Assembly: GCA_002104945.1 (NCBI GenBank)
Contig: MCFH01000079.1
Coordinates: forward strand, 62,001 to 126,000
Source of the DNA: Piromyces finnis
Taxonomy: Eukaryota; Neocallimastigomycota; Neocallimastigomycetes; Neocallimastigales; Neocallimastigaceae
Direction of reading: 5' to 3'
DNA: 64,000 nucleotides
The position numbers and the translations under genes were made by a program. Below, in pieces: positions 14,230 to 27,381 of the stretch. Positions within the stretch are counted from its first letter, which is position 1. Every line of letters begins with the position of its first letter. Under the pieces are notes generated by a model. The model did no database searches, was not told where the DNA came from, and saw only the letters and a program-made list of their open reading frames with translations.

Positions 14230-17200
14230 TTAATCTAAAGCTTGAATTTGGTTTAAGAGATTGTCAATGTTCTTGTTTATATCCCCGATCATAACAACAT
14301 CTCTATAATTACCTCCAAGTTCGACAATTTTTCTAATATCTTCTATTGATTTTCCATAATATGATTCTGAGGTTAGATTATCTGAGGAACTTGGTATAAT
14401 TTCATTCTCACCCATATATTCAGAAAATTCGTCAATATTTTGTTTGTTTATGAAAAGTCTAGCACAATTCATTGGAACATTAGAAATTAATTGATCGAAT
14501 GGATATGATTGATTTTTTAAACCAATTATAATTAACATATTAACATCAAGTTTATCAGCTTCACAGAAGTTTAAGAATTTTTCTTCAATATTATCAGCGG
14601 AGAATATAATATCTGGTTGTAATAAACCTTGGCATTTTGGACATTCTGGCAATAAATTTTCATTAATTTTATTCCAGTAGCAATTTTCCTCTTCCTCTAT
14701 TTGAAGAGTATTTTGACATTTTGTACATTTCTTTGGACAATAGAAAGATCCATAGGATGTGATAATTTTTTCTTTTGGAATATTCATTTTGAATTCCATC
14801 ATATCAACATTTGTTGTAAATAAATACTTTAATAAATCTTTTTCATTTAATAAGCTAATAAGCTTATGAACATTTGATTTTTCTATTTCATTTTTATATA
14901 TTGGATAGTATTTTTCTTTGACAATTTCATTAAATTGTTTACAATTCTATTAACATATTAATATATATATAATTAAAAAGAAAGGAATTAGTATTATAGA
15001 TTACTAAAATAATTTTAAAAATTTTTAAAATTTTACATTAATATAGGCATTGGTATCATAGGCTAAAGATTCAAGTTCAGATAAAGATGGCATATTTAAC
15101 TTTTCCATATAATCATCACCCAATAAAACAGCAATCTTTAAGTTTTTATTTTTCATTCCTTTATTTATTATTTTAGAAATACCACGAGTTGAAACATCAC
15201 CGTCTAAAACACTCATACGTTCTTTTAATGGAATTTGTAAATGTCTTCCTAATTATTCATTATATTATTAATTATATAAAAATATAAATGAACAAAATTA
15301 TTAGAATATTAGGTCCTATACAATTAAATTATAATATTTTTGGTTATTTATTAATGTATAATTACTCATTAAAGGATGTTGAAAATATTCGGCTGGTGGA
15401 TCCTTTACAGTTGGTGAAAAGGTATTAAAGAAATCTGGATACATCTTTTTTATGTGTTCTTCTATTTTATTATATACTTCCTTTGAACAAGCAGCTATGA
15501 AAAAAAAAATTATTTTGAGAGATTATTATTTAATAAATTTTATAATTATGTTAAAGTTATATTTATTTATATAAATGAAATATAATACTTACAACTTTGT
15601 TGTGAAAGAACGTGTAAGCAGCACCATCCATACTTATTTTCCTTTCTTGGATCGGCACCATATTTTAATAATAAATCAACAATATCAGGTAAATATTGGC
15701 TATCATGCCAACATGAAGAAAGTAAAGGAGTTGATCCAGAGAAATCAACACTATCAACATATTCTTCTAAGTTTGCTTCTTTAGCTTTTTCTAATAAAAT
15801 TCTAATTGTTTCTATTGGGCTATTAATAATGGATTGGCAAGCATGATGAAGAGCAGTAGATCCATCATTATCACGATAGAGCATATTTTGTATCAAATCC
15901 TTATTTCTTAATAATAAGCTAACAATATCACTTTGTGCTTTAGAAGCAGCTGAGATTAAAGGTGTGAAACCAAACATTGTTGGGGTTAATATATCAACAT
16001 TTGGTTTTTCTAATAAATATTGGATAATTTCAATATGACCTCTCATAATGGCTGAGGTTAAAGGAGTTGAACCATCCCTACTAGTTATATTGATATCTAT
16101 ATATTTATTTAAATATAAATATATGAGGTATGAGCTACTATTAACTTTGTTATTCGATTATTATCTTTATAATTATATACATTAATATTTATTATGCTTT
16201 AATAATTACCAGCTCCAGCTTCAACCAATAATTTTGTAGATTCTAAATCACCCATAATTGAAGATTCATGTAATGCTGAACATTTTGATTTATTAAGCAT
16301 AAATAATGGATCATCATCCCATAACTCAGCAGCAGGTTTTTGACGAGCTTCCAAAATAAGTTTAACAATTTCTGGGTTATTATTATGGGCTGCGTAATGT
16401 AATGGAGTACGTCCATCGATAACCGGAATGGAGGGATCAGCATCATGCTATATTTAATTATTATATATTATTAAGCATAAAATTTTATTAAATTTTTTAT
16501 TCATTAAATGAATTATTATTATTTAAATTTAATACTTTATATAACACATACATTTAATAATAATTCAACAATATCGGTATAGCCATTACAAGATGCCATT
16601 AATAGAGCTGTGCAACCTTTTGAATCTATTATAATACAAAGAATAGTATGGTAAATTAATTTAAACATTAATTCAATAATAATAAAACTAAACTAAACTA
16701 AACTAAACTAAACTAAACTAAACTAAACTAAACTAAACTAAAATAAAATAAAATAAAATAAAATAAAAAAAAAAAAAAAATAAAATAAAATAAAATAAAA
16801 TAAAATAAAATAAAATAAAATAAAAATAAAATAAAATAAAATAAAATAAAATAAAATAAAAATAAAATAAAATAAAATAAAATAAAATAAAATAAAATAA
16901 AATAAAATAAAATAAAATAAAATAAAATAAAAATAAAATAAAATAAAATAAAATAAAATAAAATAAAATAAAATAAAATAAAATAAAATAAAATAAAATA
17001 AAATAAAATAAAATAAAATAAAATAAAATAAAATAAAATAAAATAAAATAAAATAAAATAAAATAAAATAAAATAAAATAAAATAAAATAAAATAAAATA
17101 AAATAAAATAAAATAAAATAAAATAAAATAAAATAAAATAAAATAAAATAAAATAAAATAAAATAAAATAAAATAAAAAAAATAAAATAAAATAAAATAA

Positions 17201-18023
17201 AATATATTATTGATTTCTACCTTTTTCATTTATAATACTTTTTACACCAAAACTAAGTATTAATTGGGCACAATCTAAGTGACCTTTTGAAGCAGCAATA
17301 TGTAATGGAGTCCATTTAGCTTCATTTGTTTTTCCTTTAATTAAAATTTCAATGTATTCTGGGTCTAATTGGAATAATAATTTTAATGTATCGATATAAC
17401 CTTTATGAGTACAAAGATGCATAGCATTACAACCTTCATCATTTTTTTCCAAAACTGTTGATGCATAATTTAATGTAGTAAGATTATCTAAAATATAATC
17501 TACTAAATGGGCATGACCATAACTTTATTTTTTTAATTATTAATTATATAATAAATACAGATAGTGTTATTAGATGATGGAAAAAATAGAATTTAATGAT
17601 TTTTTATTTATTCTAGTAATAGAAAAAAAAATTTTTTTTTAAAAAAGCTTTACCGGCATGCATATAAAAACGGTGTGTTTCCATTTTCATCTTTGAATTT
17701 TATCTTTGGATATTGAACTTTTTGGGCGAGAATTTTGTATTCATTAGTATTTACTCCAAGAGCTGAATCTTTTAATAAAGTACTTTATATTTAAAATAAA
17801 AAAGGTGAATAAAAAAAAGAAGAAAATAATAATATTAATAATATATTATTTATTTAAATTTTTAAAAAATAAATGGTTGAATCATTTAAAATTACATTAA
17901 ATTTTCTTTTCTTTCTCTAGCTTTCTTTTCTTTTATTTTTTGATAAGCTACATATGAAACAATAAAACCAGCTGATACAGCTGATGTTGTAATAATTAAT
18001 TTTTTCTTATCTCTCATGGCCAT
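14230..18023 (-). CDS. Membrane-anchored ankyrin-repeat protein with degenerate sirtuin domain
   Basis: Nine exons keep frame: 17896-18023, 17654-17782, 17221-17522, 16552-16625, 16210-16447, 15593-16096, 15366-15494, 15037-15248, 14230-14946 (810 aa). Residues ~8-27 form one hydrophobic segment flanked by Lys/Arg, a signal-anchor. Residues ~65-460 hold about ten ankyrin repeats (TPLHIAA, TPLHYAA, TALHHAC and similar). From ~495 the chain follows class-I sirtuins: SVLDGDVSTRGISKIINKG, IAVLLGDDYM where sirtuins have GAGIS, FTTNVD for YTQNID, SYGSFYC for AHGSF, a CxxC pair at 646/649 and 674/677, LLQPDIIF, MLIIIGLK for the VMGTS motif, then LFINK and YRDVVMIGD. The catalytic His is Tyr637 and the NAD-binding motifs are lost, while the Zn-binding Cys remain, so deacylase activity is not expected. 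It may act as a scaffold. Start: either of two Met codons two apart. Confidence 0.88.
16686..17205. repeat. Pentanucleotide tract, (AAACT)n then (AAATA)n, in intron 3 of the ankyrin-sirtuin gene
   Basis: About eleven AAACT units (16686-16740) pass into about 90 AAATA units with a few one-base phase slips and an A-run near 16768. The whole tract lies within intron 3 (16626-17220), which is therefore far longer than the gene's other introns. The long Ile-Leu-Phe-Tyr-Phe ORF on the minus strand is an artefact of the repeat. Confidence 0.97.
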
Positions 18024-20412
18024 TTTGGAATATTAAATATATTATTTATAAATTGATATTTGATTATATTATAATTCTATTACAATAAAAGAAATATAAT
18101 AAAGGTAATAGATATACATTAATTAAACGAATAGAAATCATTAATACTTTTATCTTTAACAAATTTTATTAAATTTATAATATATCATATTGAATAGATT
18201 TGATATAATTTTTAACAAAAATCATTTCAAATAACTTTCAAATAATTTATAATTATTCTGCTTACATAATATTAAAGCTTATTTTGCATATTATTTGTTT
18301 ATAATGTAAAGTGCTTGCAATACATCAATTACAAATTTATATTTAAATTATGTTGTGATGGAAAAGCAACAATTAAAATAATGGAAAATAAATGGAATTT
18401 CTATTTATGAATTTATAACAAAAATAGTGTATAAAAAAAATTAAAATTATTATAAAAGAAAAACAAAAAAAAAAAAAAACAAAAAAAAAAATTTTTTTTA
18501 ATTGAAATACTTTAAAAATGTATTTGCTTTTTTTTCATTAATAATATGTATTACAAAAATTTTTTTATAGGATACAAAAAAAAAAAAAAAAAGTTAATGT
18601 TACTTGTAATTTTATAATATTAATCTTGAAGAATTTATAAATAGAACAATATTAGATAGAGTGGGTGGTATAATATACTTTCATTAAAATAAATATGTTA
18701 ACTATAAAATATACAATAAAAATTTGATTAATAACTTAAAATGCATGAGTACATAGTACCTACATTTTTTAAATAATTTTTACATAGTTAACCTAAATAA
18801 TAGGAAGGAAAAAAAAATCTATACTTTTTTTTTTATTTTATGGATAATAATTTATATTCTTTTTTTTTTAAATAGCGGAAAACATAGAATTGCTAAAATA
18901 GTCAACAAAAAAGTAGTAAAATATAAAACAAACTTTATTTTAATGTATGTTTTAATCATTGTCTATTTATTAGTAGTGGTGACCAATTAGTTATTATAAC
19001 TTTATAATAACAAAAGTACTAAATATATTAATAAGAGAAAATCAACATATAAGATGGAAATATAAATAACAGTAATACAATATTTATTAGCTTCATTTAA
19101 TCCTTTACTAGTAATTATAAATAACGAAAGAACCATATCAAGAAGAATAGATAAGAGTTGAAATATAATTATTATATGATTTATTTTTAAGAGAATAATA
19201 AATAAATTAATAATACACAATACATAAAATAATTCATTCCAGAAATTTAATTGATGGATTTTCAATATTATAATTGTCATTTTCTTTTGATTTGCTGTTA
19301 AATATATATATATATACGAATTTGTGTATTTTAATTGTTTTTTTTTCGCCTTTTTTAAAGTCTCCAGCTTTTGTATATTTAATCTTTTAAATCTCTCTTC
19401 ATTTAATGTTGATTTTTCAGATTGTGCAATAAAATATTTATTATTATTATTATTATTTTTTCAAAATATAAACATTATACAAGAAATAACCAGCAATGAA
19501 TAAATCCATTTAAAGTTATTAGAGTTTTTTCATCTAACTATTCCTGTTAAAAAAAAAAAAACATAACAAATTTTTTATAAATATATATAAATTAAATACA
19601 CAATATAGTCAATATGAATATTATTCATGTATAGTTTAGCCATTTCTTTTTTTTTTTTTTTATTAAATAAAGGAAAAAAAAGAATATAAAGTTTTTATTA
19701 ATTATCATTTACTTTTTTCTTTTTTGTTTCATTTCATAATCAGTAATTGAAAAGAATTTCTGTAAATTATCATATAATCATATTTATGTTTTTTTTTATG
19801 GTTACTTCAAGATAAAATATTATCATAATAATTTAAAAAAGTTAAATTTTAAAATTATGAAATATAAAAAGTGAAGAAAATATGTATTAACTATATTTAG
19901 AATTATGAATTTTATTTATTATATAATTATGTCTCATAGAGAATTATTTAATTAAAAGTCAAAAACAACATTTTAATTGTTAATATTAAAACAAACAAAT
20001 TACAGCTGGTTATTTTATTTTAGAAAATACTATATATTAATGATCGTAATGCTTGATGAATGAACAACCATTAGATATTAAAATATATTTAAAATGTTAT
20101 ATATATTGAATTTTACATAGAAAAGAAATGAGATGGCATAAATAGTGAATAAATAATTGTAAATATTTAAAAAGATTAAGAAATATGAAAGAAAAGTAAT
20201 TAATAAAATTTAAATAAAAAACTGAACTGTATAAAGGTAACCATTTCTTTTTATATTAAATTTTTCTATGTTATTAACTAGCCAATAATATTATGGTTGT
20301 ACTTATCGAAGCTTTACCAAAAAAAAAAAAATTTCAAATAAAATTTACCTGAAAAAAATAATTATTATTATTTTTAATAAAAAATATTTTTAGATAATAA
20401 TCAATAGTAAAA
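18024..20412. other. 2.4-kb divergent intergenic region
   Basis: Separates the 5' ends of the ankyrin-sirtuin gene and CAF16. I find no convincing gene. A minus-strand hydrophobic ORF at 19002-19280 (92 aa, starts MTIIILKI) and an overlapping ATG-less frame at about 19240-19440 (contains STLNEERFKRL and QKLETLKKAKKKQ, which looks more protein-like than the background) could be exons of a small gene, but I could not join them with splice sites in frame. Confidence 0.4.
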
Positions 20413-22413
20413 ATGAATAATAAAGCAGAAAGTGAATATGCCATTGAAGTTAAAAACTTGAATTTTGGATATGGTAACGAAAATATTTTAGAAAATGTTA
20501 ATTTATCATTAAAGCCAGGTTCTCGATGTCTCCTTGTAGGTGCTAATGGAATAGGTAATTAAATTAAAAATTTTTAAAATTAAAAATAACAATAAAGTAT
20601 AAATGCCATTATCAATATTATTATATATATGTATAAACTCACCATTTATAATAATTATAAATAATTGATAAAAATTAAAATATTAAAATATTTATAAATT
20701 TAAAGGTAAATCCACTTTATTAAGAATTTTAGCAGGAAAGAGACTTACAAAAAATAACGTAAAGGTTTTAGGGGAAGATCCTTTCAATTCAATCAATTCA
20801 CAAGTAATTATTTATAAAAAAATAAAAAATAAAATTTTAAATTTCAAATTTCAAAATAATTAAAAAAAAAATTTTTAAATTTCAAATTTCAAAATTCATT
20901 TTTAACAATTTATTTAAAAAAATTTTTAAAATAATTATAAAATTATAATGAATGATATCAAAGGATATTACATACCTAGGTAACATTTACTTATAAATTA
21001 TATACAAAAATTGTATATGGATATATATATTCAACTTTTTTAATTATTTTATAATTTTAAAATTAAGGAACTGAATGGGCTACTAATCCAATTGTTAGAA
21101 GAGATATTCTTGTTTCAGATTTAATAAAGTAAAAAAAATTCATTTAATTGCATTACTATTTATGTCTTTATTATGCAACACTAAAATTCTAATTATAATT
21201 ATTTCGATAATAAAAACTGAATATATAAATTGTATAAAGAACTACCAATAAAGATAAATACGCAGAACGTTGTGAGAAACTTTTAAAAGTACATATATAT
21301 ATAGGCATTTCTATTTTATTAAAAATATTATTTTTAATTCAATTTTCAAATTTCAAAATTTAAAAATCATCTAAAAATAATTTAATTATGCATATAATTT
21401 TTTTCAATACTATAAAGCTAATGAATGGTAATAAAAATTCTATTATATATATATATAATTATTAAATAATAAAATATTTTTTTAAACTTTAAATTGTCAT
21501 ATTAGTTAACAAGTTTATTGTTTTAATATTTTATAGTTAACCTCAATTGGCGATTACATAAAGTTAGTGATGGTGAACGTCGTCGTGTTCAAATTGTTTT
21601 AGGTTTAATTAACCCATTTAAAGTTCTTTTATTAGATGAAGTTAGTCATTATTGAAAATATTATATGATAAATATAGGAATATTTAATGTTCATCAAATT
21701 CGTTTATTTATTTATATTAATATAAATGCGGTTTAACAACAAAAATAACTTCTAAAATAGGTTACTGTAGACTTAGATGTATTAGTAAGATCGTCATTAA
21801 TAAAGTTTTTAAAAGAAGAATCTGAAACTAGAAATGTTACAATTGTATATGCTACACATATATTTGATGGTATCGGTGACTGGCCAACTCATGTATTTAA
21901 AAATAAAATATATATATATATAAATTTTATATACTATTTAAAATATATATGATACCTCAATTCTAAAATTGTAATGTTTAACATAAAGGTGGCTCATTTA
22001 GCTGAAAAGCATATTAAGGAATTCTATACTATTGATGAAGTTATGAATTTTCCAGAAGTTAAAAATCAAAAAATTCATATTTTCAATTCATTATTATTAA
22101 CTATTGTAGAAAAATGGTTAAGAGAAGATTACCAAAATGAATTGAAGAGAAGAAATGAAAATACTGAAAATAAGGAAAGTTTAACAAAGTGGGATGAACT
22201 TGCTAATATGAAGAAATATGGTGATAAGGTGAATAAATATATTTTAGAAAAAAAAAATTATATGTGAACTATTTAAAAAAAAAACAATTTATTAAATTTT
22301 ATTTTTATTTTTTATTTTGCTCTAAATTTAACTATTTAAAATCACATTAGTATTATAATTATTGGTACAATATATATGATGAGAATCCAAAAAGTGATGC
22401 AAGAATTAATTAA
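20413..22413 (+). CDS. CAF16: CAF16-like soluble ABC ATPase
   Basis: Ten exons, all in frame: 20413-20554, 20706-20803, 20964-20979, 21068-21128, 21240-21288, 21418-21427, 21537-21640, 21761-21892, 21989-22228, 22351-22413 (304 aa). Walker A is GANGIGKST (~43-51), the signature is [10 protein letters not shown], Walker B is VLLLDEVTVDLDV and the H-loop YATHIFDG. The DEVTVDLDV, YLGTEW and FDGIGDWP strings are specific to yeast Caf16 and its relatives. These ATPases lack membrane domains; yeast Caf16 associates with the Ccr4-Not complex and Mediator. Exons 3 and 6 are only 16 and 10 nt, yet they supply codons (DITYL; LMN) conserved in Caf16, which is good evidence that they are real. The last exon, ending DARIN, is the least certain. 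Confidence 0.92.
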
Positions 22414-23901
22414 AATCCGAATTCATATCAAGATAAAAAAAAAAAAAAGAAAACATTAAAACCAAAATAAAAATATTCTAAAGAAAATCTATTATTAATT
22501 TCTGTAATACCAATTTAAAATAATTTTAAAAAAAAGTTTCAAATGTGTATATACCAAAATATTTATTGAAAATCTCAATAATATAAATAAAAAAATTGAA
22601 AATTTTCAAACAATAAATACAATTTTAATGATTATACATATAATAAACCTTTATTATACCTTGATGGTATTTGAAATATTTTATATATTTATAGTTTTTC
22701 TTTTGATATACTTGTTCTTCCATTAAATAATACATTTAAAAAAACTGACAATCATATATATATTTTAAGTATTTTATTAGTACTATATTGATTAAATCAA
22801 ATTTTACTTCATCCAAATATTAATTTTAATTTTTCTGATAAAAATTACACTATTTTCATTTTTCATTCATTATTAATGTGAATAAAAAAATAAAAAGGCG
22901 ATGTATTATACAAGATTTATTTCATTGATAGTAACATGAGATCTTTTTTTTTTTTTCTAATAAAGAGTTTCCGATTATTGAAAAATAATATCAATAATCA
23001 ATAATATTTTTTTATTATATATATTTTTAGAGCATTTTATTGTATGAAATAATAAATATTTATATAAAGCTATGATAAAAATAATAATATTAATAATACT
23101 ACTACTCATAATAAAATATTAAATGGAAAATTAGAAAAAAAAAAAAAAATTTTTAATTATCTTAATAATTATAAAAATTTAAAGTGTAATCTTCTTTTAT
23201 GAGTAAAGTGATTTCCAAAAATAATTATAATTAAAGTTTTTATTACAACGAATTTAATATGTTTTTTTATATTTTAAAACTTTTTTCCGAAGTAATCAAG
23301 AAAAAAAAAATAATATCTTTGATATTTTATTATTATTATTATTATTATTACTATTATTAAAAAAAAAAAAAAAAAAGAAATGAAAAAAAAAATATTTATT
23401 TAAAAAAACAATTTTTTTTTTTTAATTTTTGCTTAATTACAACAATAATTGTCATTTCATTTCTATATATGTATGATTTATATTTTAATAAGATGTTTTA
23501 TTTAATTTAATGTTTCATATATATATATTATTTTTTTTTATTACTCATTAAGTTTTTTTTTTTTTTTTTTTCAATTCAAAATAAAACAAACATTATCATA
23601 CATTCATCTTTTTTTTTAATTTTGCAACTTGATTTATGTAGCTTATTACTATTTTATAATTCAACAATTGATTATTACAATCCGTTAATTCTATCTTCAA
23701 ATGTCTTTTTTTTTTTTTTTTTTTTTTTCTATTAAAAAAAACTAATTTTTAAAAAAATTATATTTTTTATTTTATTTTATTTTTTTTTTTTTTAGCAAAA
23801 TAATTTAATTTTTTTTTTTATTTTAATTTTCTTTCTTTTTTTTTTTTTTTTCAGTATATCATATCAATTATTATTAATTTTAATATAACAAGCAATATAA
23901 T
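22414..23901. other. Intergenic, AT- and poly-T-rich
   Basis: Region between CAF16 and the next plus-strand gene. The last 500 bases consist largely of T runs on the plus strand (23555-23572, 23707-23729, 23780-23794, 23836-23851), as seen before other start codons here. No gene or RNA seen. Confidence 0.6.
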
Positions 23902-26900
23902 ATGGATGATAACAAAATAAAGGATGTTCTAAAGGAAGAAAATACTAGATGTGAAATATATACTTTTTATAAAAATGAGTACTGTGATACACCAACTCGA
24001 GTATTATTATATATAGCATTAAGTGGGTTCGCAATTGTTGGGTTTTTGATCATATGTTTTTTGATTGCATCATGCCTTCGGTTTAAACGCTATAAGGAGA
24101 AAAGAGAAATGGAATTAATTACCCCAGTATCTTCAGAATTACGGTTAAAAGAATGTGTAAATAAAAAATATCCAAAATATAGTCGAAAAAATTCAAATCA
24201 ACATCAAGATTATCATCAATCTACTAATTATCATTCAAATAATAATAACAACAATAATAATGGAAATACTGGAATAATCGAAGAAGAATATAAATATAAT
24301 TATGATTATAGTCAGCCTATAACAAATACTAACACTAACAATAATGGAAATACAAACATCAATATTAATATTAGTCGAGATGACACACCAATTCCGGTAC
24401 ATCATATAAGAGAAAGAAACAAAGAAATGCAAGTAGAAAGATTTAATGAAAATTTAAATTCATTATATCAATCTTCAAATTATAAAAAACTCTATCCAAA
24501 TTTATCCTATGGAAGTAATATTGATCAGGTTAATAATAGTGATAATATATATAATTCCCAAGTAAGTAGTTATCACAATGAACATTATAATTTGGATGAA
24601 CCATATTATTATAATGATAATAATAATAATAATAATAATAATAGAAAGAAATCGTTAACAAATGTTGAATATTATAATTCAAGGCAATACTATGATGAAA
24701 GTATAGATTATGATAATAAGGAGGATACCTATGAGAACAATATAAATAGTAGTAGAAATAAAATTAAAAATGTTGCCTATCCAATGAATAATAATAAAAA
24801 TTATTATAGAGAAAGTTATGAAAAATATACTTCAAATGGTCGAAAAAATGACAAAATAAATAGCAACAACAACAACAATAATTATAATATAGATAAATAT
24901 AATGGTAAAATATCAATTCAAATAAACCAATCACCTAACAAAAATAATAATGAAAAAAATAATAGAAATCAAACGAATCGCTATGAAAATAATAATACTA
25001 GCAACAACAACAACAATAATAATAATGATAATAAAAACAATAGCGATATGATATATTCTAAACGCAATACTAATAATTATGAAGAGAAAAACAAAAAAAT
25101 ACAAAATAATAGTAATTCAAAAAAAAATAAAAAAATTCGTGGAGATGATAGCAACGACACATTAAATAAAAATAATATTAAAGAAATTTATAAAAACGGT
25201 AGTGATTCTACAATTTACATGAAAGATTGTCAAAAAATTTATCCTCAAGAAGAGATAAATACAATTGAAGGTCAAAAGGAAGAAAAAAAGGTTGAAGTCA
25301 GTAAGAAGCATAATGTATCTAGTCATCATGATCATAATATTATTTATTTTGATAATCAAGATTGTGTTAATAACACTAATCAGGAGGAATATATACATCA
25401 AAATATTAATCATAATAGAAACAGTAAAATGGATCAACAGGAAATGAAAATGGTATGTACAGTGAATCGTACAAGCATTAAAACCAAAATGGATACCATT
25501 TCTCCAAACATCAAAAGTAACAGTATAAATTCAGATAATGATAATTATATTAGTAATACTACCATTAAAAAGGATAATCATGATGATGATAGGGATAAAA
25601 AAACGAATAAAGTAAATAATATACAAAATATTGAAAAAAATGAAATAACGTTAGATCAAGTTAAAAATTTGACTCGTCCAGTATTACAATTACAACATCA
25701 ACAATCACCGCCATCACCACCTCTTATTGAATCAGAGAAAAATAAGAAAACAAAATCAGTTAATTTTGCACCCTTGAATTATAAAAGTAATCTTATACGA
25801 AATCTTAATTCTATCTCACCATCAAATAAAGTAGGCGGTCAACGTAAAATATCAGAAATTAAGTTAAGAAACTATCGACCTAGAAAAGAAGAGCCCAATA
25901 ATAATAAAAGTAATAGTAACAGTGATAACAACAGTAATGACTATAATACTGTTACAAAGGAAAAGTCTTCATCAAGGAAAATTAGTGAAATTGAATTTGA
26001 AAGAATAGATTCGTTTGAAGAGGTACAACGTTCAATTAATACCTGTGAAAATGAACAAATTAAAAATCAACAATACCTAAACTATATGAACAATATTAAT
26101 GCTAATTTAAATCTTCCATCGATACCGGTTAGCAATTCATTAAGTATTGAAGAAAATTTAAATGAAATGAAAAAAAGGAAAAATGAAATGGGTGAAGAAG
26201 AAGTGAATGCTGTTAAAAGCAGTGGAAAAGAAAAAGGAATATTGAAAAGACCAAAGTCAGCAAAAAATAGTTCAAGTATGCCTATAAAATTAAGATTTTA
26301 ATTATTATAATTTTAATATACATATTTATAAATATTTTTATTATTTGAATTTTTTCCCCTCCTTTATAATATTATCATTATGATTTTAAATATATATATA
26401 TATATAATATATTTAAATAGAAAAAAAAAGTGAAGGGATTTCTAATGAAAATCAACTTCAAAGGAAGATAATGAATAATCCAATGGTACAAAACTCAAGT
26501 CCTATTTCAAATAGCCATCAAAAAAATTATTTAGGTAATTATAATATATATATATATAATATTGCAAATAATATTATCCTTTTTAATATTAAATATATAT
26601 TATATGTATATATATGTATTAATATATCACAAATTAAGAAATGAATCCAAATTCTACTCAAAATTTCCCTATTACACCAAATGCTAATTATACATGTCAT
26701 CAAATTACCGATAATTGTTCTGTGAAACAAGTACCAATATCATCTATATGTAATAATTATTTTTCTTCAACACACCCCACTGATAGTGATAATCATTATA
26801 TAAATAATAACAATAATAATAACAACAGTATAAATATCTACCCAGATATTAATATAGATGAAGAGCAAGAACCAGCAGATAAAGTATTTGTTTTACAGAA

Positions 26901-27381
26901 CCGCTATAGAAATCATTCTCCACTTCCTCAATCGATAGAAGATGATTATACGAATCAATCATGTCCTATCTCTTCTTATACCAATAATATGCCTCCAACT
27001 ATGATGCTTTACGATATTGAAGATAATAATGACTACTCTGATGACATACCACAAAGACGTATGATTTCCTCAGCAGAAAATAATATCCCAGGTCCACCTC
27101 CTACTGCTTCCAGTTCATATATTCCTCATCATAATAATAACAATTCAAGACCTGTTAGTCAATCCATCCATCCAAATTCCTATTACTTTAATGATGATCT
27201 AAATAATAATGGAAATCCAAATGGTCCTGATTATCCAATACATTTCAGTTATCAATCACCTACATACTATGATGATTCCCAAAATCAAATATATTTAAAT
27301 AATATGGTCATACCATTTCAAAAACCAAAAGTATGTGTTCGGGAAGCACCAATACTAAAACATTCCAATACTAATTATTAA
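23902..27381 (+). CDS. Single-pass membrane protein with long Asn-rich cytoplasmic tail
   Basis: I join three exons: 23902-26275, 26421-26534, 26639-27381 (1076 aa). The first donor (A|GTATGC) lies 24 bases before the stop of the open first exon; acceptors at 26420 and 26638 keep frame into PISNSHQKNYL-EMNPNST, so the apparent stop after PIKLRF would be intron read-through. Residues ~34-58 form one membrane segment followed by RFKRYKEKRE (stop-transfer); the short N-terminal side has two Cys. The tail is Asn/Tyr/Ser/Lys-rich with two RKISEI motifs (...RKISEIKLRNY, ...RKISEIEFERI), a KSVNFAP string that fits the PP1-docking RVxF pattern, and GILKRP and PILKH strings that fit or resemble SILK. 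Exon 3 is Pro/Asn/Tyr-rich. No family recognised. If the first junction is wrong, this is two genes (799 aa, and a second starting near 26471). Confidence 0.65.

Noticed and set aside
16738-17229. 163-aa Ile-Leu-Phe-Tyr-Phe repeat ORF
   Set aside because: Frame artefact of the AAATA pentanucleotide tract in intron 3 of the ankyrin-sirtuin gene.
19002-19280. 92-aa hydrophobic minus-strand ORF
   Set aside because: Ile/Leu-rich composition is what AT-rich DNA yields by chance; I could not link it to other exons.
26282-26301. PIKLRF as true C-terminus of the long Asn-rich protein
   Set aside because: A good donor precedes it and two further exons continue in frame, though I keep the two-gene reading as an alternative.
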